Source of the DNA: an uncultured Prevotella sp.
GTDB taxonomy: Bacteria; Bacteroidota; Bacteroidia; Bacteroidales; Bacteroidaceae
Reading direction: 5' to 3'
DNA length: 58,681 nucleotides
Assembly: GCA_900557035.1 (NCBI GenBank)
Contig: USRA01000004.1
Coordinates: 1-58,681, forward strand
Shown one piece after another: positions 17,847-28,180 of this stretch. The position numbers were made by a program, and so were the translations under genes. How positions within the stretch are numbered: position 1 is the first letter of the stretch; the number at the start of each line of letters is the position of its first letter. The notes under the pieces are model-generated. The model made no database searches, was not told the DNA's origin, and saw nothing but the letters and a program-made list of their open reading frames with translations.

Positions 17847-20324
17847 ATGACATATACTATTGAAAAGGTAACCACACTGATAGGTGCGCGTCGCTATGGA
17901 GACAATGATACCAACATCGGTTTTATCCTGACCGATAGTCGTTCACTTTGTTTCCCAGAGGAAACTCTGTTTTTTGCACTCAAGTCTGAGCGCAATGATG
18001 GTCATAACTACATCCCTGAACTGTATCGCAGAGGTGTGAAAAACTTTGTGGTAACTGATGTCCCTAAAGGCTATGCTTCTGATTATCCGGAGGCTAACTT
18101 CCTGAAGGTGGTCAATACGCTGGAGGCTCTTCAGCGTCTGGCTGAGCGCCATCGTGATGAATTCAATATCCCTATCGTGGGTATTACGGGTTCCAATGGC
18201 AAGACGATGGTCAAGGAGTGGCTCTATCAGCTGCTCTCGCCAAGCATGTTCGTTACCCGCAGCCCTCGCAGTTACAATTCTCAGATAGGTGTGCCATTGT
18301 CTGTCTGGCTGATGAACGAGCAGACCCAGGTAGGTGTCTTCGAGGCGGGTATCAGTCAGCCTGGCGAGATGCTTGCCCTTCGTGACATCATCCAGCCTGC
18401 CATCGCCGTTCTTACCAATGTGGGTTCTGCCCATCAGGAGAACTTCTCTTCCCTGGAGGAGAAGTGCCGTGAGAAGCTCATCCTCTTCCATGATGCTGAA
18501 ACCGTGGTTTATGATGGCGATGATGAGGTGATTACCAAGGTGGTGGCTGAATATCCTGATTATAAAGGCGAGAAACTCTTCTGGTCGCTTAAGAACCCTG
18601 AGGCTCCTTTCTATGTCAAGAAGATAGAGAAGCAGCAGAGCGTGAGCGTCATCAACTATATATATAAAGGTGTAGAGGATAGCTTCTCCATTCCTTTCAT
18701 CGATGATGCTTCCATCCAGAACTCCATCATCTGTGCTACTGTCGCTTCCAAGCTCGGACTCTCTGCCGAGGACATCGACAAGCGTATGGCACAGCTCGAA
18801 CCGGTTGCGATGCGACTGGAGGTAAAGGTGGGTCAGCACGGCTGTACTCTCATCAACGACAGTTACAACAGCGATATCAACTCACTCGACATCGCTCTCG
18901 ACTTCATGAATCGCCGTCCTGATCATCGTGGTCGTCGCCATACTTTGATCTTGAGCGATATCTATCAGAGTGGTCAGACTCCCGAGGCTCTATATAAAGA
19001 GGTGAGCGATCTCGCCCGCAAGCGTGGCGTAGTAAAGTTCATCGGTATTGGTCCGGAACTCTGCAAGCAGCATGATACGATTCAGATTTCAGAAAAGTTC
19101 TTCTTCCCGAATGTGGAGGAGTTTATCAATAGCGAGGTCTTTGCCTCCCTCCGCGATGAGGTTATCCTCCTGAAGGGTGCCCGCCAGTTTGGTTTCGATC
19201 AGCTTACCGAACTGCTGGTGCAGAAGGTGCATGAAACCACCCTAGAGGTCAACCTGAATGCGGTGGTTGCCAACCTCAACTACTACCGTGCCTTTATGAA
19301 ACCGGAAACAAAACTGGTCTGCATGATCAAGGCGGATGGCTATGGTGCCGGAGCGGTAGAGATTGCCAAGACCCTGCAGGATCATCGTGTAGATTATCTG
19401 GCTGTAGCTGTAGCCGATGAGGGTGTCACCCTTCGCAAGAACGGTATCACCAGCAACATCATGATCATGAACCCGGAGATGACAGCCTTCAAGACCATGT
19501 TCGATTACGACCTGGAGCCTGAGGTGTATTCTTTCCGATTGCTCGATGCACTCATCAAGGCTGCCGAGAAGGAGGGTGTCACCGGATTCCCTGTTCACAT
19601 CAAGCTCGATACCGGTATGCATCGCATGGGCTTCAATCCAGAAAACGATATGGAGGAGCTTATCGGTAAGCTGAAGCACCAGAATGCCATCATCCCTCGT
19701 TCCGTATTCTCTCACTTCGTGGGAAGCGATGACGATAGTTTCGATGATTTCTCAGCCCATCAGTTTGAACTCTTCGATAAGGGAAGCCGACAGTTGCAGG
19801 CTGCCTTCGACCATAAGATCCTGCGCCATATCTGCAATTCGGCAGGTATCGAGCACTTCCCGGAGTGCCAGTTGGATATGTGCCGCCTGGGTCTCGGACT
19901 CTATGGCATCAACTCCCGCAATAATAAGACCATCAACTGCGTGAGCACCCTGAAGACTACCATCCTCCAGATGCACAACGTGAAGGCGGGCGATAGTGTA
20001 GGCTATAGTCGCAAGACCATCCTCGATAAGGACAGTGTCATTGCTGCCATTCCTATCGGATATGCTGATGGTTTGAACCGCCGTCTTGGCAATCGCCATG
20101 CCTACTGTCTGGTTAACGGTCAGAAGGCAGATTATGTAGGCAACATCTGTATGGATGTGGCGATGATTGATGTCACCGGCATCAACTGCAAGGAAGGTGA
20201 TAGCGTGGAACTCTTCGGCGAGCATCTTCCTGTTCAGGTGTTGAGTGATATTCTGGAGACAATTCCTTACGAAGTGCTGACCACCATCAGCAACCGAGTG
20301 AAGAGGGTTTATTACCAGGATTAA
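17847..20324 (+). CDS. bifunctional MurF / alanine racemase fusion
   Basis: This single 825-residue protein joins two peptidoglycan enzymes. Residues 1-455 are a Mur ligase of MurF type, which adds D-Ala-D-Ala to UDP-MurNAc-tripeptide; the ATP loop GITGSNGKT is near residues 111-119. Residues about 460-825 are a PLP-dependent alanine racemase, with the PLP lysine in MIKADGYGAG (Lys near 495) and the C-terminal active-site region VGYSRKT and GNICMDVAMIDVTG. The fusion supplies D-alanine and uses its dipeptide downstream. Such fusions are known in Bacteroidetes, so this is not a cloning or assembly artefact. It lies 42 nt after the GSCFA gene and ends before a hairpin at 20384-20412. Confidence 0.95.
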   Translation: MTYTIEKVTTLIGARRYGDNDTNIGFILTDSRSLCFPEETLFFALKSERNDGHNYIPELYRRGVKNFVVTDVPKGYASDYPEANFLKVVNTLEALQRLAERHRDEFNIPIVGITGSNGKTMVKEWLYQLLSPSMFVTRSPRSYNSQIGVPLSVWLMNEQTQVGVFEAGISQPGEMLALRDIIQPAIAVLTNVGSAHQENFSSLEEKCREKLILFHDAETVVYDGDDEVITKVVAEYPDYKGEKLFWSLKNPEAPFYVKKIEKQQSVSVINYIYKGVEDSFSIPFIDDASIQNSIICATVASKLGLSAEDIDKRMAQLEPVAMRLEVKVGQHGCTLINDSYNSDINSLDIALDFMNRRPDHRGRRHTLILSDIYQSGQTPEALYKEVSDLARKRGVVKFIGIGPELCKQHDTIQISEKFFFPNVEEFINSEVFASLRDEVILLKGARQFGFDQLTELLVQKVHETTLEVNLNAVVANLNYYRAFMKPETKLVCMIKADGYGAGAVEIAKTLQDHRVDYLAVAVADEGVTLRKNGITSNIMIMNPEMTAFKTMFDYDLEPEVYSFRLLDALIKAAEKEGVTGFPVHIKLDTGMHRMGFNPENDMEELIGKLKHQNAIIPRSVFSHFVGSDDDSFDDFSAHQFELFDKGSRQLQAAFDHKILRHICNSAGIEHFPECQLDMCRLGLGLYGINSRNNKTINCVSTLKTTILQMHNVKAGDSVGYSRKTILDKDSVIAAIPIGYADGLNRRLGNRHAYCLVNGQKADYVGNICMDVAMIDVTGINCKEGDSVELFGEHLPVQVLSDILETIPYEVLTTISNRVKRVYYQD

Positions 20325-20383
20325 GCGTGAAAAGAAGCGTTGCTGGCGACAATAAATCGTGCAAAAACGTATAAAAAACGATA

Positions 20384-20418
20384 AATCCCATCCGAAAAGC
20401 TCGGATGGGATTCTTTTT
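20384..20418 (+). terminator. terminator after murF-alr
   Basis: The 12-bp stem AATCCCATCCGA (20384-20395) pairs with TCGGATGGGATT (20401-20412), has a short AAAGC loop and is followed by a T-run. Confidence 0.9.
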
Positions 20419-20444
20419 TACGTAAATTTTTCCATTAAAACGTA

Positions 20445-20473
20445 TTGAATATGAATAAAAAAGTGTATCTTTG
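20445..20473 (+). promoter_or_regulatory. promoter of the gatC-like / kduI / MFS operon
   Basis: TTG (20445-20447) and TATCTTTG (20466-20473) are separated by 18 bp. The leader to the ATG at 20555 would be about 75 nt, with no obvious structure. Confidence 0.65.
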
Positions 20474-20554
20474 CAACCAACAAATCATCTAAAAACAAGC
20501 AAGGGTGCACTTTTATGTGTATTTCTTTAACTATTTAACAATTCAAAAGTAATA

Positions 20555-21922
20555 ATGGAACAAGTATTTAGCTATATCATTAGTCTGGGTGCGAGCGTGA
20601 TGATGCCTATCATCTTCACGGTCATCGGACTGTGTATTGGCATGAAATTCGGAAAGGCTTTGAAGTCGGGACTCTTCGTAGGTGTGGGTTTCGTGGGACT
20701 GGGTGTGGTGACAGCTTTGCTGACTACCAACTTCAATGATCCGTTGAAGGCTATCTCCGACATCTATCACCTGCAGTTGAATGTGTTTGATATGGGATGG
20801 CCTGCAGCTGCTGCCGTAGCTTATAATACTGCGGTGGGTGCCTTGATTATCCCAATCTGCTTGGGTGTCAACTTTCTGATGTTGATTACCAAGACCACCC
20901 GTACGGTAAACATCGACCTCTGGAACTACTGGCATTTCGCATTCATCGGTGCCGTAGCTTACTTCGTGATGGGCGAGAGCTTGCTTTGGGGATACTTCGC
21001 AGCCATCGTCTGCTATATGATTACATTGGTATGTGCAGACCTGACCGCCGATAAGTTCCAGAAGTACTACGATTTGGATGGAATCTCTATTCCGCAGCCA
21101 TTCTGCCAGAGTTTCATGCCATTCGCCATCGTCTTCAACAAGCTCCTGGATATGATTCCTGGTTTCTCTAAGCTCGATGTAGATGCCGAGGGATTGAAGA
21201 AGAAGTTTGGCGTGCTTGGCGAACCATTGGTTCTCGGAGTCATCGTAGGTGCCCTGATTGGTTGGGCAGCTCAGTTGGATATCAAGAAGATTCTCTTTCT
21301 GGGTGTAACCATGGGAGCTGTTATGGAGCTGATTCCTCGTATCACCTCTCTCTTTATCGATGGTCTGAAGCCAATTTCAGAGAAAACACAGGAGTTGGTC
21401 AAGACCAAGTTCAACGGCAAGAAGGTACACATCGGTATGAGTCCTGCCTTGGTTATCGGTCATCCTACTACCTTGGTAGTATCAGTCATCTTGATTCCGG
21501 TTATCCTGGCAATCGCAGTCTTCCTGCCTGGCAACCAGTTCTTGCCTTTGGCATCATTGGCAGGTATGTTCTACCTCTTCCCATTGATTCTGCCATTTAC
21601 CAAGGGTAATGTAGTGAAGACCCTTATCATCGGTCTGATTGCCCTCATCATCGGTCTCTATTTCGTAACCGATATGGCACCTGACTTTACGATGGCTGCC
21701 AACCAGGTATATGCAGCCACAGGCGATAATGCCGCTCATATTCCTGACGGATTCGCAGGTGGTGCGCTCGATTTCGCTTCCTCTCTCTTCGGATGGGTAA
21801 TCTATCGTGGCGTCAAGCTTTCATACGTTGGTATGGGTGTGCTCACCATCCTCACCATCGCCCTGCTGGTTCTCAACCGCCAGCGCATCGTGAAGGAAGA
21901 AAAGGCAGCAGCCAAGAAATAA
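20555..21922 (+). CDS. GatC-like PTS galactitol IIC family permease
   Basis: This 455-residue polytopic membrane protein is clearly of the PTS galactitol-specific IIC (GatC) family. It has about ten to twelve helices, an early GASVMMPIIFTVIGL block and a conserved AGMFYLFPLILPFTKGN segment around residues 330-347. No IIA, IIB, HPr or enzyme I gene lies nearby, and Bacteroidetes mostly lack sugar PTS, so it may work as a secondary transporter. Its neighbours are kduI and an ExuT-like MFS protein, both linked to uronate catabolism. A hexuronate or related sugar acid is therefore a plausible substrate, by inference. Confidence 0.88.
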   Translation: MEQVFSYIISLGASVMMPIIFTVIGLCIGMKFGKALKSGLFVGVGFVGLGVVTALLTTNFNDPLKAISDIYHLQLNVFDMGWPAAAAVAYNTAVGALIIPICLGVNFLMLITKTTRTVNIDLWNYWHFAFIGAVAYFVMGESLLWGYFAAIVCYMITLVCADLTADKFQKYYDLDGISIPQPFCQSFMPFAIVFNKLLDMIPGFSKLDVDAEGLKKKFGVLGEPLVLGVIVGALIGWAAQLDIKKILFLGVTMGAVMELIPRITSLFIDGLKPISEKTQELVKTKFNGKKVHIGMSPALVIGHPTTLVVSVILIPVILAIAVFLPGNQFLPLASLAGMFYLFPLILPFTKGNVVKTLIIGLIALIIGLYFVTDMAPDFTMAANQVYAATGDNAAHIPDGFAGGALDFASSLFGWVIYRGVKLSYVGMGVLTILTIALLVLNRQRIVKEEKAAAKK

Positions 21923-21993
21923 AACAAGAAAGTGAAGAACGAAGAATTCAAGTAATCATAAAGTTCAAAGTTCAAAATTCAATGTAAACGATT

Positions 21994-22959
21994 ATGAAGA
22001 AATTAACATTAATATTAGCAGCAATGGTATTAACAGCAAGTCAGGCTTTTGGCCAGTGTGGTAAGTGTGGATACGAAGTGAAGGCTGAAAATGCCTACAC
22101 TAACTATAACGTTCGTTATGCGAGCAATCCTATGGATGCCAAGCATTATACAACCGAGCGTCTCCGCAGTGAGTTCGCAATCGAGAAGGTGTTCGCTCCA
22201 GGTGAGGTAAACTGGACCTACACTATGTTCGACCGTTTCCTCATCGGTGGTGCAGAGCCAACAACCGCTCCTTTGAAACTCACTTCTATCGCTCCGCTTT
22301 ATACCGATAAGCCTAACGATCAGAAGAATCTGCTCGACAACCGTGAGTTGGGTATCATCAATATCGGTGGCGAGGGGACTGTTACCGTAGATGGCAAGAA
22401 ATATACACTTGCTTTCCAGGAGGCTCTCTATGTAGGTCGTGGTGCCAAGAGCATCGAGGTAAGTAGCAAGGATGCTGCCAAGCCTGCTAAGTTCTATATG
22501 AACAGTGCCTGCGCTCATCAGACCTATCCTACCAAGAAGGTAACCCTGAAGGATGCCAACAACATCAAGGCGGGTAGCCTGAAGGAGAGTAACGACCGTG
22601 TAATCCACCAGTTGATCATCGATGGCGTAGCTGGTGTCCGTACCTGCCAACTGCAGATGGGTGTTACCGAATTGAAGGAGGGCTCTGTATGGAACACCAT
22701 GCCGGCTCATACTCACCTCCGTCGTATGGAGACTTACCTTTATTATAATGTTCCAGAGGGTCAGAAGATTCTCCATGTCATGGGTGAACCACAGGAGACA
22801 CGTCCTGTCTGGTTGAACAATGAGCAGGCTGTCATTGCTCCTGAATGGTCTATTCACTGCGCTGCAGGTACCAGCAACTATACCTTTATCTGGGGTATGG
22901 CAGGAGAAAACCTTATCTATAACGATATGCAGGTGGTGAAGATCCCAACATTGGAATAA
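21994..22959 (+). CDS. kduI: 5-dehydro-4-deoxy-D-glucuronate isomerase (KduI) with signal peptide
   Basis: KduI isomerises 5-keto-4-deoxyuronate, the product of polysaccharide lyases, to 3-deoxy-D-glycero-2,5-hexodiulosonate. The cupin zinc site is visible: [16 protein letters not shown] (two His and the Glu) and [10 protein letters not shown] (third His). The N-terminus is odd: the first 20 residues form a clear signal peptide ([19 protein letters not shown]) followed by Q and two Cys (CGKCG). This gives 321 residues instead of about 280. It suggests a periplasmic enzyme, unlike the cytosolic E. coli KduI. It follows the GatC-like gene by 71 nt and precedes the MFS gene by 28 nt. Confidence 0.92.
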   Translation: MKKLTLILAAMVLTASQAFGQCGKCGYEVKAENAYTNYNVRYASNPMDAKHYTTERLRSEFAIEKVFAPGEVNWTYTMFDRFLIGGAEPTTAPLKLTSIAPLYTDKPNDQKNLLDNRELGIINIGGEGTVTVDGKKYTLAFQEALYVGRGAKSIEVSSKDAAKPAKFYMNSACAHQTYPTKKVTLKDANNIKAGSLKESNDRVIHQLIIDGVAGVRTCQLQMGVTELKEGSVWNTMPAHTHLRRMETYLYYNVPEGQKILHVMGEPQETRPVWLNNEQAVIAPEWSIHCAAGTSNYTFIWGMAGENLIYNDMQVVKIPTLE

Positions 22960-22987
22960 ATAAAAAAACGCTTAAAAACTGAGACAA

Positions 22988-24454
22988 ATGAGTCCTATTA
23001 CAACAAGTAAAATGTCCAACTTCCGTTGGGTAATCTGTGCGTTGCTTTTCATTGCCACCACAGTCAATTACATGGACCGCCAGGTTCTGTCATTAACATG
23101 GAAAGACTTCATCGCTCCAGAATTCCACTGGACTGATGACGACTACGGTACGATTACCGGTCTTTTCTCAATCTTCTATGCCATCGCCAACCTCTTCGCT
23201 GGTAAGTTCGTGGATTGGATGGGTACCAAGAAGGGTTATCTCATCGCCATCTTCGTATGGTCAACCGGTGCTGTGATGCACGCAGGTTGCGGTTGGGTAG
23301 CTATGCAGATCGAGGGTTACGATTCTATCGAGACACTCCGCATGGTACAGGCTGGCAGTGATGCAGCTGTAGCTATCGCCACCATCAGTGTATGGTTGTT
23401 CCTCTCTTGCCGCTTGATTCTTGCTGTGGGTGAGGCTGGTAACTTCCCTGCTGCCATCAAGGTAACAGCAGAGTATTTCCCAAAGAAAGATCGTGCTTTC
23501 TCTACTGCCATCTTCAACAGTGGTGCTTCTGTAGGTGCCTTGGCAGCTCCAGCTACCATTCCATTGTTGGCTCGCAGCATGGGCTGGGAGTGGGCTTTCA
23601 TCATCATCGGTGTGCTCGGTTATGTATGGATGGGTCTTTGGGTGTGGCTTTATGAGAAGCCATCTCAGAGCAAGCATGTAAACAAGGCTGAGCTTACTTA
23701 CATTGAGCAGGATGAAGATATGGAGAAGGTAGGTGCTGAGGCTGAGAATGCTGAGGCTGCTGAAGAGGAGAAGACGATCGGCTTCCTGAAGTGCTTCAGC
23801 TATCGCCAGACCTGGTCGTTCATCGTGGGTAAGTTGATGACCGATGGTGTATGGTGGTTCTTCCTCTTCTGGGCTCCTGCTTACTTCTCTGATCAGTATG
23901 GTTACTCTTCTGACTCTGGTATGGGTATCGCCCTCATCTTCACTCTCTATGCGATTGTTACGGTATTGAGTATCGGTGGCGGTTACTTGCCAACCTATTT
24001 TGTAGATAAGAAGGGTATGAATCCATATATCGGCAGAATGCGTGCGATGTTGATCTTCGCCTGCTTCCCATTGCTCGGTCTGATAGCTCAGCCTATGGGT
24101 GAGTACAGTGCATGGTGGCCAGCTGTCATCATCGGTTTGCTCGGTGCGGGTCATCAGGCTTGGTCTGCCAACCTCTATTCTACCATCGGTGATATGTTCC
24201 CTAAGTCAACTGTGGCTACCATCACTGGTATTGGTGCCATGGCGGGTGGTATCGGTTCTTTCCTCATCAACAAGGGTTCCGGTATGCTCTTCACCTACGC
24301 AGAGGGTCAGGGTTCTGCCTTCACCTTTATGGGCTTCGATGGCAAGCCAGGTGCTTATATGATTGTATTCTGCATCTGTAGTGTGGCTTACCTCGTAGGA
24401 TGGTGTATCATGAAGGCATTGGTGCCTAAGTACAAGCCTATCGTCGTAGAGTAG
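22988..24454 (+). CDS. MFS transporter, hexuronate (ExuT-like) family
   Basis: This major facilitator protein of 488 residues has 12 predicted helices. It carries the anion:cation symporter features: NYMDRQVLS near residues 25-33, the GxxxDxxGxKxG-type loop (FVDWMGTKKG) near 75-84, and an ILAVGEAGNFPAAIK block near 139-153. The central loop (about residues 233-262) is Glu-rich. ExuT relatives import glucuronate and galacturonate. It is co-directional and close to kduI. A strong hairpin follows at 24475-24509. Confidence 0.9.
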   Translation: MSPITTSKMSNFRWVICALLFIATTVNYMDRQVLSLTWKDFIAPEFHWTDDDYGTITGLFSIFYAIANLFAGKFVDWMGTKKGYLIAIFVWSTGAVMHAGCGWVAMQIEGYDSIETLRMVQAGSDAAVAIATISVWLFLSCRLILAVGEAGNFPAAIKVTAEYFPKKDRAFSTAIFNSGASVGALAAPATIPLLARSMGWEWAFIIIGVLGYVWMGLWVWLYEKPSQSKHVNKAELTYIEQDEDMEKVGAEAENAEAAEEEKTIGFLKCFSYRQTWSFIVGKLMTDGVWWFFLFWAPAYFSDQYGYSSDSGMGIALIFTLYAIVTVLSIGGGYLPTYFVDKKGMNPYIGRMRAMLIFACFPLLGLIAQPMGEYSAWWPAVIIGLLGAGHQAWSANLYSTIGDMFPKSTVATITGIGAMAGGIGSFLINKGSGMLFTYAEGQGSAFTFMGFDGKPGAYMIVFCICSVAYLVGWCIMKALVPKYKPIVVE

Positions 24455-24474
24455 TTCAATTGAAAATAATGATA

Positions 24475-24518
24475 GAAGCGCAGCAGACTATTTGCCTGTT
24501 GCGCTTTTCTTTTTTTTA
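24475..24518 (+). terminator. terminator after the MFS gene
   Basis: GAAGCGCAGCAG (24475-24486) pairs with CTGTTGCGCTTTTC (24496-24509), including one G-U pair, and is followed by a long T-run. Confidence 0.85.
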
Positions 24519-24579
24519 TAGTGCATAGGGTGTTTTTTGCTCCTAAAATACGCAAGAATAAATAAATTGGTTTAAAATA

Positions 24580-24610
24580 TTTGTGCGTATAATTTTTTTT
24601 TGTAACTTTG
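24580..24610 (+). promoter_or_regulatory. promoter of the GH2 gene
   Basis: TTTG (24580-24583) and TAACTTTG (24603-24610) are separated by 19 bp. The leader to the ATG at 24648 is about 31 nt. Confidence 0.7.
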
Positions 24611-24647
24611 CACAAAACTTAGTATATTACTTAAACTTAAAAAAATA

Positions 24648-27600
24648 ATGAAGAAAGCAGTTGTGGTTATAGCTTTACTCAGCCAGGCTCTGGGCTTGAC
24701 TTATGCCGATGATCAGACCGGGACAAGGGGTATCGGACAGTATCCGGGACGCCCATCTCAGTTTACGGCTCCTCAAATGGTGAAGGATGATACCTATAGG
24801 AATATCGCCTTGAACCGTATGGTATATACTTCCTCGAATGCCGATTTCAATCTTACAGGTCATCTGGTAACAGATGGTATCATCACCAGCAAGGCTCCTT
24901 CCTTCCTGAGTGTAAGAACGAATGAAGGCGAGTTGTCCAACCGTGACAAGGAGAAGATGATTGATGGCAACACGGTTACCAGTCAGTATATCAAGGGCGA
25001 GAAGGCTTTTGCTGAGTTCAATTGGGAAGCCATGAAGGTAAACCTCAGAAACCTGAAGTTTACAGGTGAATTGGCTTACTATCAGGACAAGGCTACTCAG
25101 GGGTATGTGATTCGTGTGATGGGTTCACACAATGGTACGAAATGGGAGGTGCTGGGAGAAGAGAAAGGCACCGGACTTCCTGGCGAGGCTACCAAGCAGC
25201 AGGTAAGTTCCGACCCTAATAAGTTCCAGGATGTGGTGCGACTGCCGCTCCGCAAGCTGAATATTTCTATACCTTTGAAGAAACCGGACAACTACGAGCA
25301 CGTACGCATCGAATTTACTATGCCAGGTGCTGCGTGGTGGCGCGTCAAACTCATCGATAATACTACTTCATGGCGTCCATCCATGCACTTCTCCAGTGTA
25401 TGGAAGTCTGAATTGGCAAAGAATGCCCAGTGGCTCTATGTTGATCTGGGTACTGTGGCTGATTTCGATCAGGTGAATCTCTTCTGGGTCAACAAGGCTC
25501 GCCAGGGCAAGATCCAGGTTTCCAGTGATGCCAGAAACTGGAATGATATCGCTACCCTGGGTCAGCAGAAGCAGAAGGGCTTGACCGAGAAGGTGGCTTG
25601 CAAGGGCCATGGCAGATATGTGAGATTGCTGCTTACCCAGCCGGATGCTTCCGGTCGCTATGCCTTGTCAGAGATGCAGGTGATGGGTAAGGGGGGCTTG
25701 CGTGCCGAGGCAGCCAACACATTGCCTTCTAAGAATGGCAAGCAGATGCTCAACCAGTGGCAGCTGCGCCGTGAGGGAAGTGATGCCTGGATTCAGGCTA
25801 CCGTTCCTGGTACCGTGCTCACCAGCTATATGAATATCGGTGCGGTGCCTGATAACCGCTACGATGATAATATGCGACAGATTTCCGAGTCGTTCTTCAA
25901 CTCTGATTTCTGGTATCGTACTACCATCAACCATCAGCCATCTGCCAACAAGAACCAGCATACCTATCTCAACTTCGATGGTATCAACTGGAAGGCGGAT
26001 ATCCTCCTCAATGGTGAGAAGCTCGGCAGAATCGATGGTGCCTTTATCCGCTCTCGCTTCGACGTGACCAAGAAGTTGAAGCCGGGTGCCAACAAGCTCG
26101 AGGTGCATGTCATCAAGAATGCCCACTTCGGCGTAGTGAAGCAGAAAAATCTCCAGAATACCGACCTCAACGGTGGTGAGTTGGGTGCTGATAATCCAAC
26201 CTTCCACGCATCCATCGGCTGGGACTGGATTACCAATACCCCAGGTCGTGAAATCGGTATCTGGAATGATGTCTATCTCACCCACGATAATGGTGTGAGC
26301 GTTTCCGATCCGCTGGTAACATCTACTTTGAATCTGCCGGATACATTGGCAACCATGACTCCATCTGTCTTCCTGAAGAATGCAGATGCTGTGGCTAAGA
26401 CCGTGAAGCTTTCCGGTTTTATCGGTAAGATCCAGTTCGAGCAGGAAGTTACCCTGCAGCCAAACGAGAAGCGTGAGGTGGCTTTCGCCCCAGCTGATTA
26501 TCCTCAGCTCAAGAACCAGCGCATGAATCTCTGGTGGCCTAACGGCTATGGTTCTCCTTATTTATATGATGCCGGTTTCAAGGTTTCAGACAAGGCTTCA
26601 GGCGAGGTAATCTCTGAGGTCAACTATAAGGCGGGTATCCGCCAGATGAGTTATGCCGACCTGGATACCCAGACCAAGATTTACATCAATGGCAAGCGAT
26701 TGAATCCATTGGGTGGTAACTGGGGATTCTCTGAGACCAATCTCAACTACCGTGGACGTGAATACGATGCTGCCGTTCGCTACCATAAGGAGATGAACTA
26801 CAATATGATTCGCGACTGGGTGGGTCAGATTGGTGATGAGGAACTGTATGAGGCATGCGATAAGTATGGTATCATGATCTGGCAGGACTTCTGGCTGGCT
26901 AACCCATGGGACGGACCGGATCCTGATGACGACAAGATGTTCCTCGATAACTCTGCCGATTACATCTCCCGCATCCGCAACCATGCTTGTATCGGTATCT
27001 ATTGCGGTAGAAACGAGGGCTTCCCTCCTGCATCCATCGACAAGGTGCTGAGAGAGCAGGTGAAGGCGATTCATCCACAATTGGGTTATATTCCTAGCTC
27101 TGCCGACCTGGGTGTGAGCGGTCATGGTCCTTACCAGATGAAGTCACCATCTTTCTACTTCGCTAACCAGAGCCATAAGCTGCATTCAGAGCGTGGTATG
27201 CCGAATGTGCCTACCTTCGAGTCTCTGAGCAGAATGATGGAACCGGAGCATCTGTGGCCACAGAGCGATGCCTGGGGACAGCATGATTATACATTGAAGG
27301 GTGCCCAGGGTGGTGAGTCTTTCAACAACATCATGGAGAAGCGTTATGGCAAGCCTCAGAGTGCTGAGCAGTTTACCAAGTGGGCACAGTGGCTCAACTA
27401 TGATGGCTACCGTGCGATGTACGAGTCTTCTCAGCAGGACCGTCTTGGTTTGCTCATCTGGATGAGTCATGCCTGCTGGCCAAGCATGGTATGGTGTACC
27501 TACGATTATTACTTCGAGCCAACTGCTGCATACTTTGGTGTGAAGAAGGCTTGCGAACCATTGCATATCCAGTACAACCCTGTGAAGAAGGTTGCAGAGG

Positions 27601-28136
27601 TGGTTAACTTCGCCGGTGGTGCCAAGGATGGCTTGGTTGCCAAGGCACAGATCTTTGATATGTACGGAAAGTTGATCAAGGAGGAAAGTAAGGAAGTGAA
27701 TGTGGCAGAAGACCAGACCCTCGATGCCGTTAGCGTAAGTGAACCGGATGAGGAGGTTTACTACATCAAGTTAACTCTGGAGCAGAACAACCAGGTGGTT
27801 TCCGACAACTTCTATGTGATGGGTAAGGAAGAGGACAATCTCCAGGCTCTCTCTAAGTTGCCAAAGGCTGATGTTGCTGTCAGCGGCAAGCGTTTCGTCC
27901 AGCAGGGTGAAGAGTGGGTTGGCGAGGTAGAGATCCGCAATACCGGCAATGTACCTGCCCTCTTGGTTCGCCTGAACCTGAAGGGTGGTGATGGTGAGCA
28001 GATCCTCCCTGTTATCTACAGCGATAACTACTTCTGTCTGATGCCGAATGAGTGCAAGACGATCAAGGTATCTTATCGTGATGAGGATGGAAGAGGTCAG
28101 GCTCCATACGTAGAGATTACCGGTTTTAATAAGTAG
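24648..28136 (+). CDS. large secreted GH2 family glycoside hydrolase with discoidin-like domains
   Basis: This 1162-residue exported enzyme has a signal peptide (about 1-20, ending TYA). Residues about 40-350 contain F5/8 type C-like beta domains (VIRVMGSHNGTKWEVLGE; IQVSSDARNWNDIATL). From about 370 the GH2 fold starts with a sugar-binding jelly roll (WIQATVPGTVLTSY), followed by an Ig-like domain and the catalytic barrel. The expected acid/base is Glu790 in CGRNEG and the nucleophile Glu858 in PTFESLSR. C-terminal Ig-like domains follow. The closest resemblance by motifs is to beta-mannosidase/exo-glucosaminidase type GH2 enzymes. The neighbouring uronate genes make a uronic-acid-containing glycan plausible, but the substrate is not determined. 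Confidence 0.88.
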   Translation: MKKAVVVIALLSQALGLTYADDQTGTRGIGQYPGRPSQFTAPQMVKDDTYRNIALNRMVYTSSNADFNLTGHLVTDGIITSKAPSFLSVRTNEGELSNRDKEKMIDGNTVTSQYIKGEKAFAEFNWEAMKVNLRNLKFTGELAYYQDKATQGYVIRVMGSHNGTKWEVLGEEKGTGLPGEATKQQVSSDPNKFQDVVRLPLRKLNISIPLKKPDNYEHVRIEFTMPGAAWWRVKLIDNTTSWRPSMHFSSVWKSELAKNAQWLYVDLGTVADFDQVNLFWVNKARQGKIQVSSDARNWNDIATLGQQKQKGLTEKVACKGHGRYVRLLLTQPDASGRYALSEMQVMGKGGLRAEAANTLPSKNGKQMLNQWQLRREGSDAWIQATVPGTVLTSYMNIGAVPDNRYDDNMRQISESFFNSDFWYRTTINHQPSANKNQHTYLNFDGINWKADILLNGEKLGRIDGAFIRSRFDVTKKLKPGANKLEVHVIKNAHFGVVKQKNLQNTDLNGGELGADNPTFHASIGWDWITNTPGREIGIWNDVYLTHDNGVSVSDPLVTSTLNLPDTLATMTPSVFLKNADAVAKTVKLSGFIGKIQFEQEVTLQPNEKREVAFAPADYPQLKNQRMNLWWPNGYGSPYLYDAGFKVSDKASGEVISEVNYKAGIRQMSYADLDTQTKIYINGKRLNPLGGNWGFSETNLNYRGREYDAAVRYHKEMNYNMIRDWVGQIGDEELYEACDKYGIMIWQDFWLANPWDGPDPDDDKMFLDNSADYISRIRNHACIGIYCGRNEGFPPASIDKVLREQVKAIHPQLGYIPSSADLGVSGHGPYQMKSPSFYFANQSHKLHSERGMPNVPTFESLSRMMEPEHLWPQSDAWGQHDYTLKGAQGGESFNNIMEKRYGKPQSAEQFTKWAQWLNYDGYRAMYESSQQDRLGLLIWMSHACWPSMVWCTYDYYFEPTAAYFGVKKACEPLHIQYNPVKKVAEVVNFAGGAKDGLVAKAQIFDMYGKLIKEESKEVNVAEDQTLDAVSVSEPDEEVYYIKLTLEQNNQVVSDNFYVMGKEEDNLQALSKLPKADVAVSGKRFVQQGEEWVGEVEIRNTGNVPALLVRLNLKGGDGEQILPVIYSDNYFCLMPNECKTIKVSYRDEDGRGQAPYVEITGFNK

Positions 28137-28146
28137 TTTCTGATAG

Positions 28147-28180
28147 ATATCAGAATATCATAAATATCAGAATATCATAA
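28147..28180. repeat. 17-bp tandem duplication
   Basis: ATATCAGAATATCATAA occurs twice in direct succession (28147-28163 and 28164-28180) between the GH2 stop codon and the terminator stem. Confidence 0.85.
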
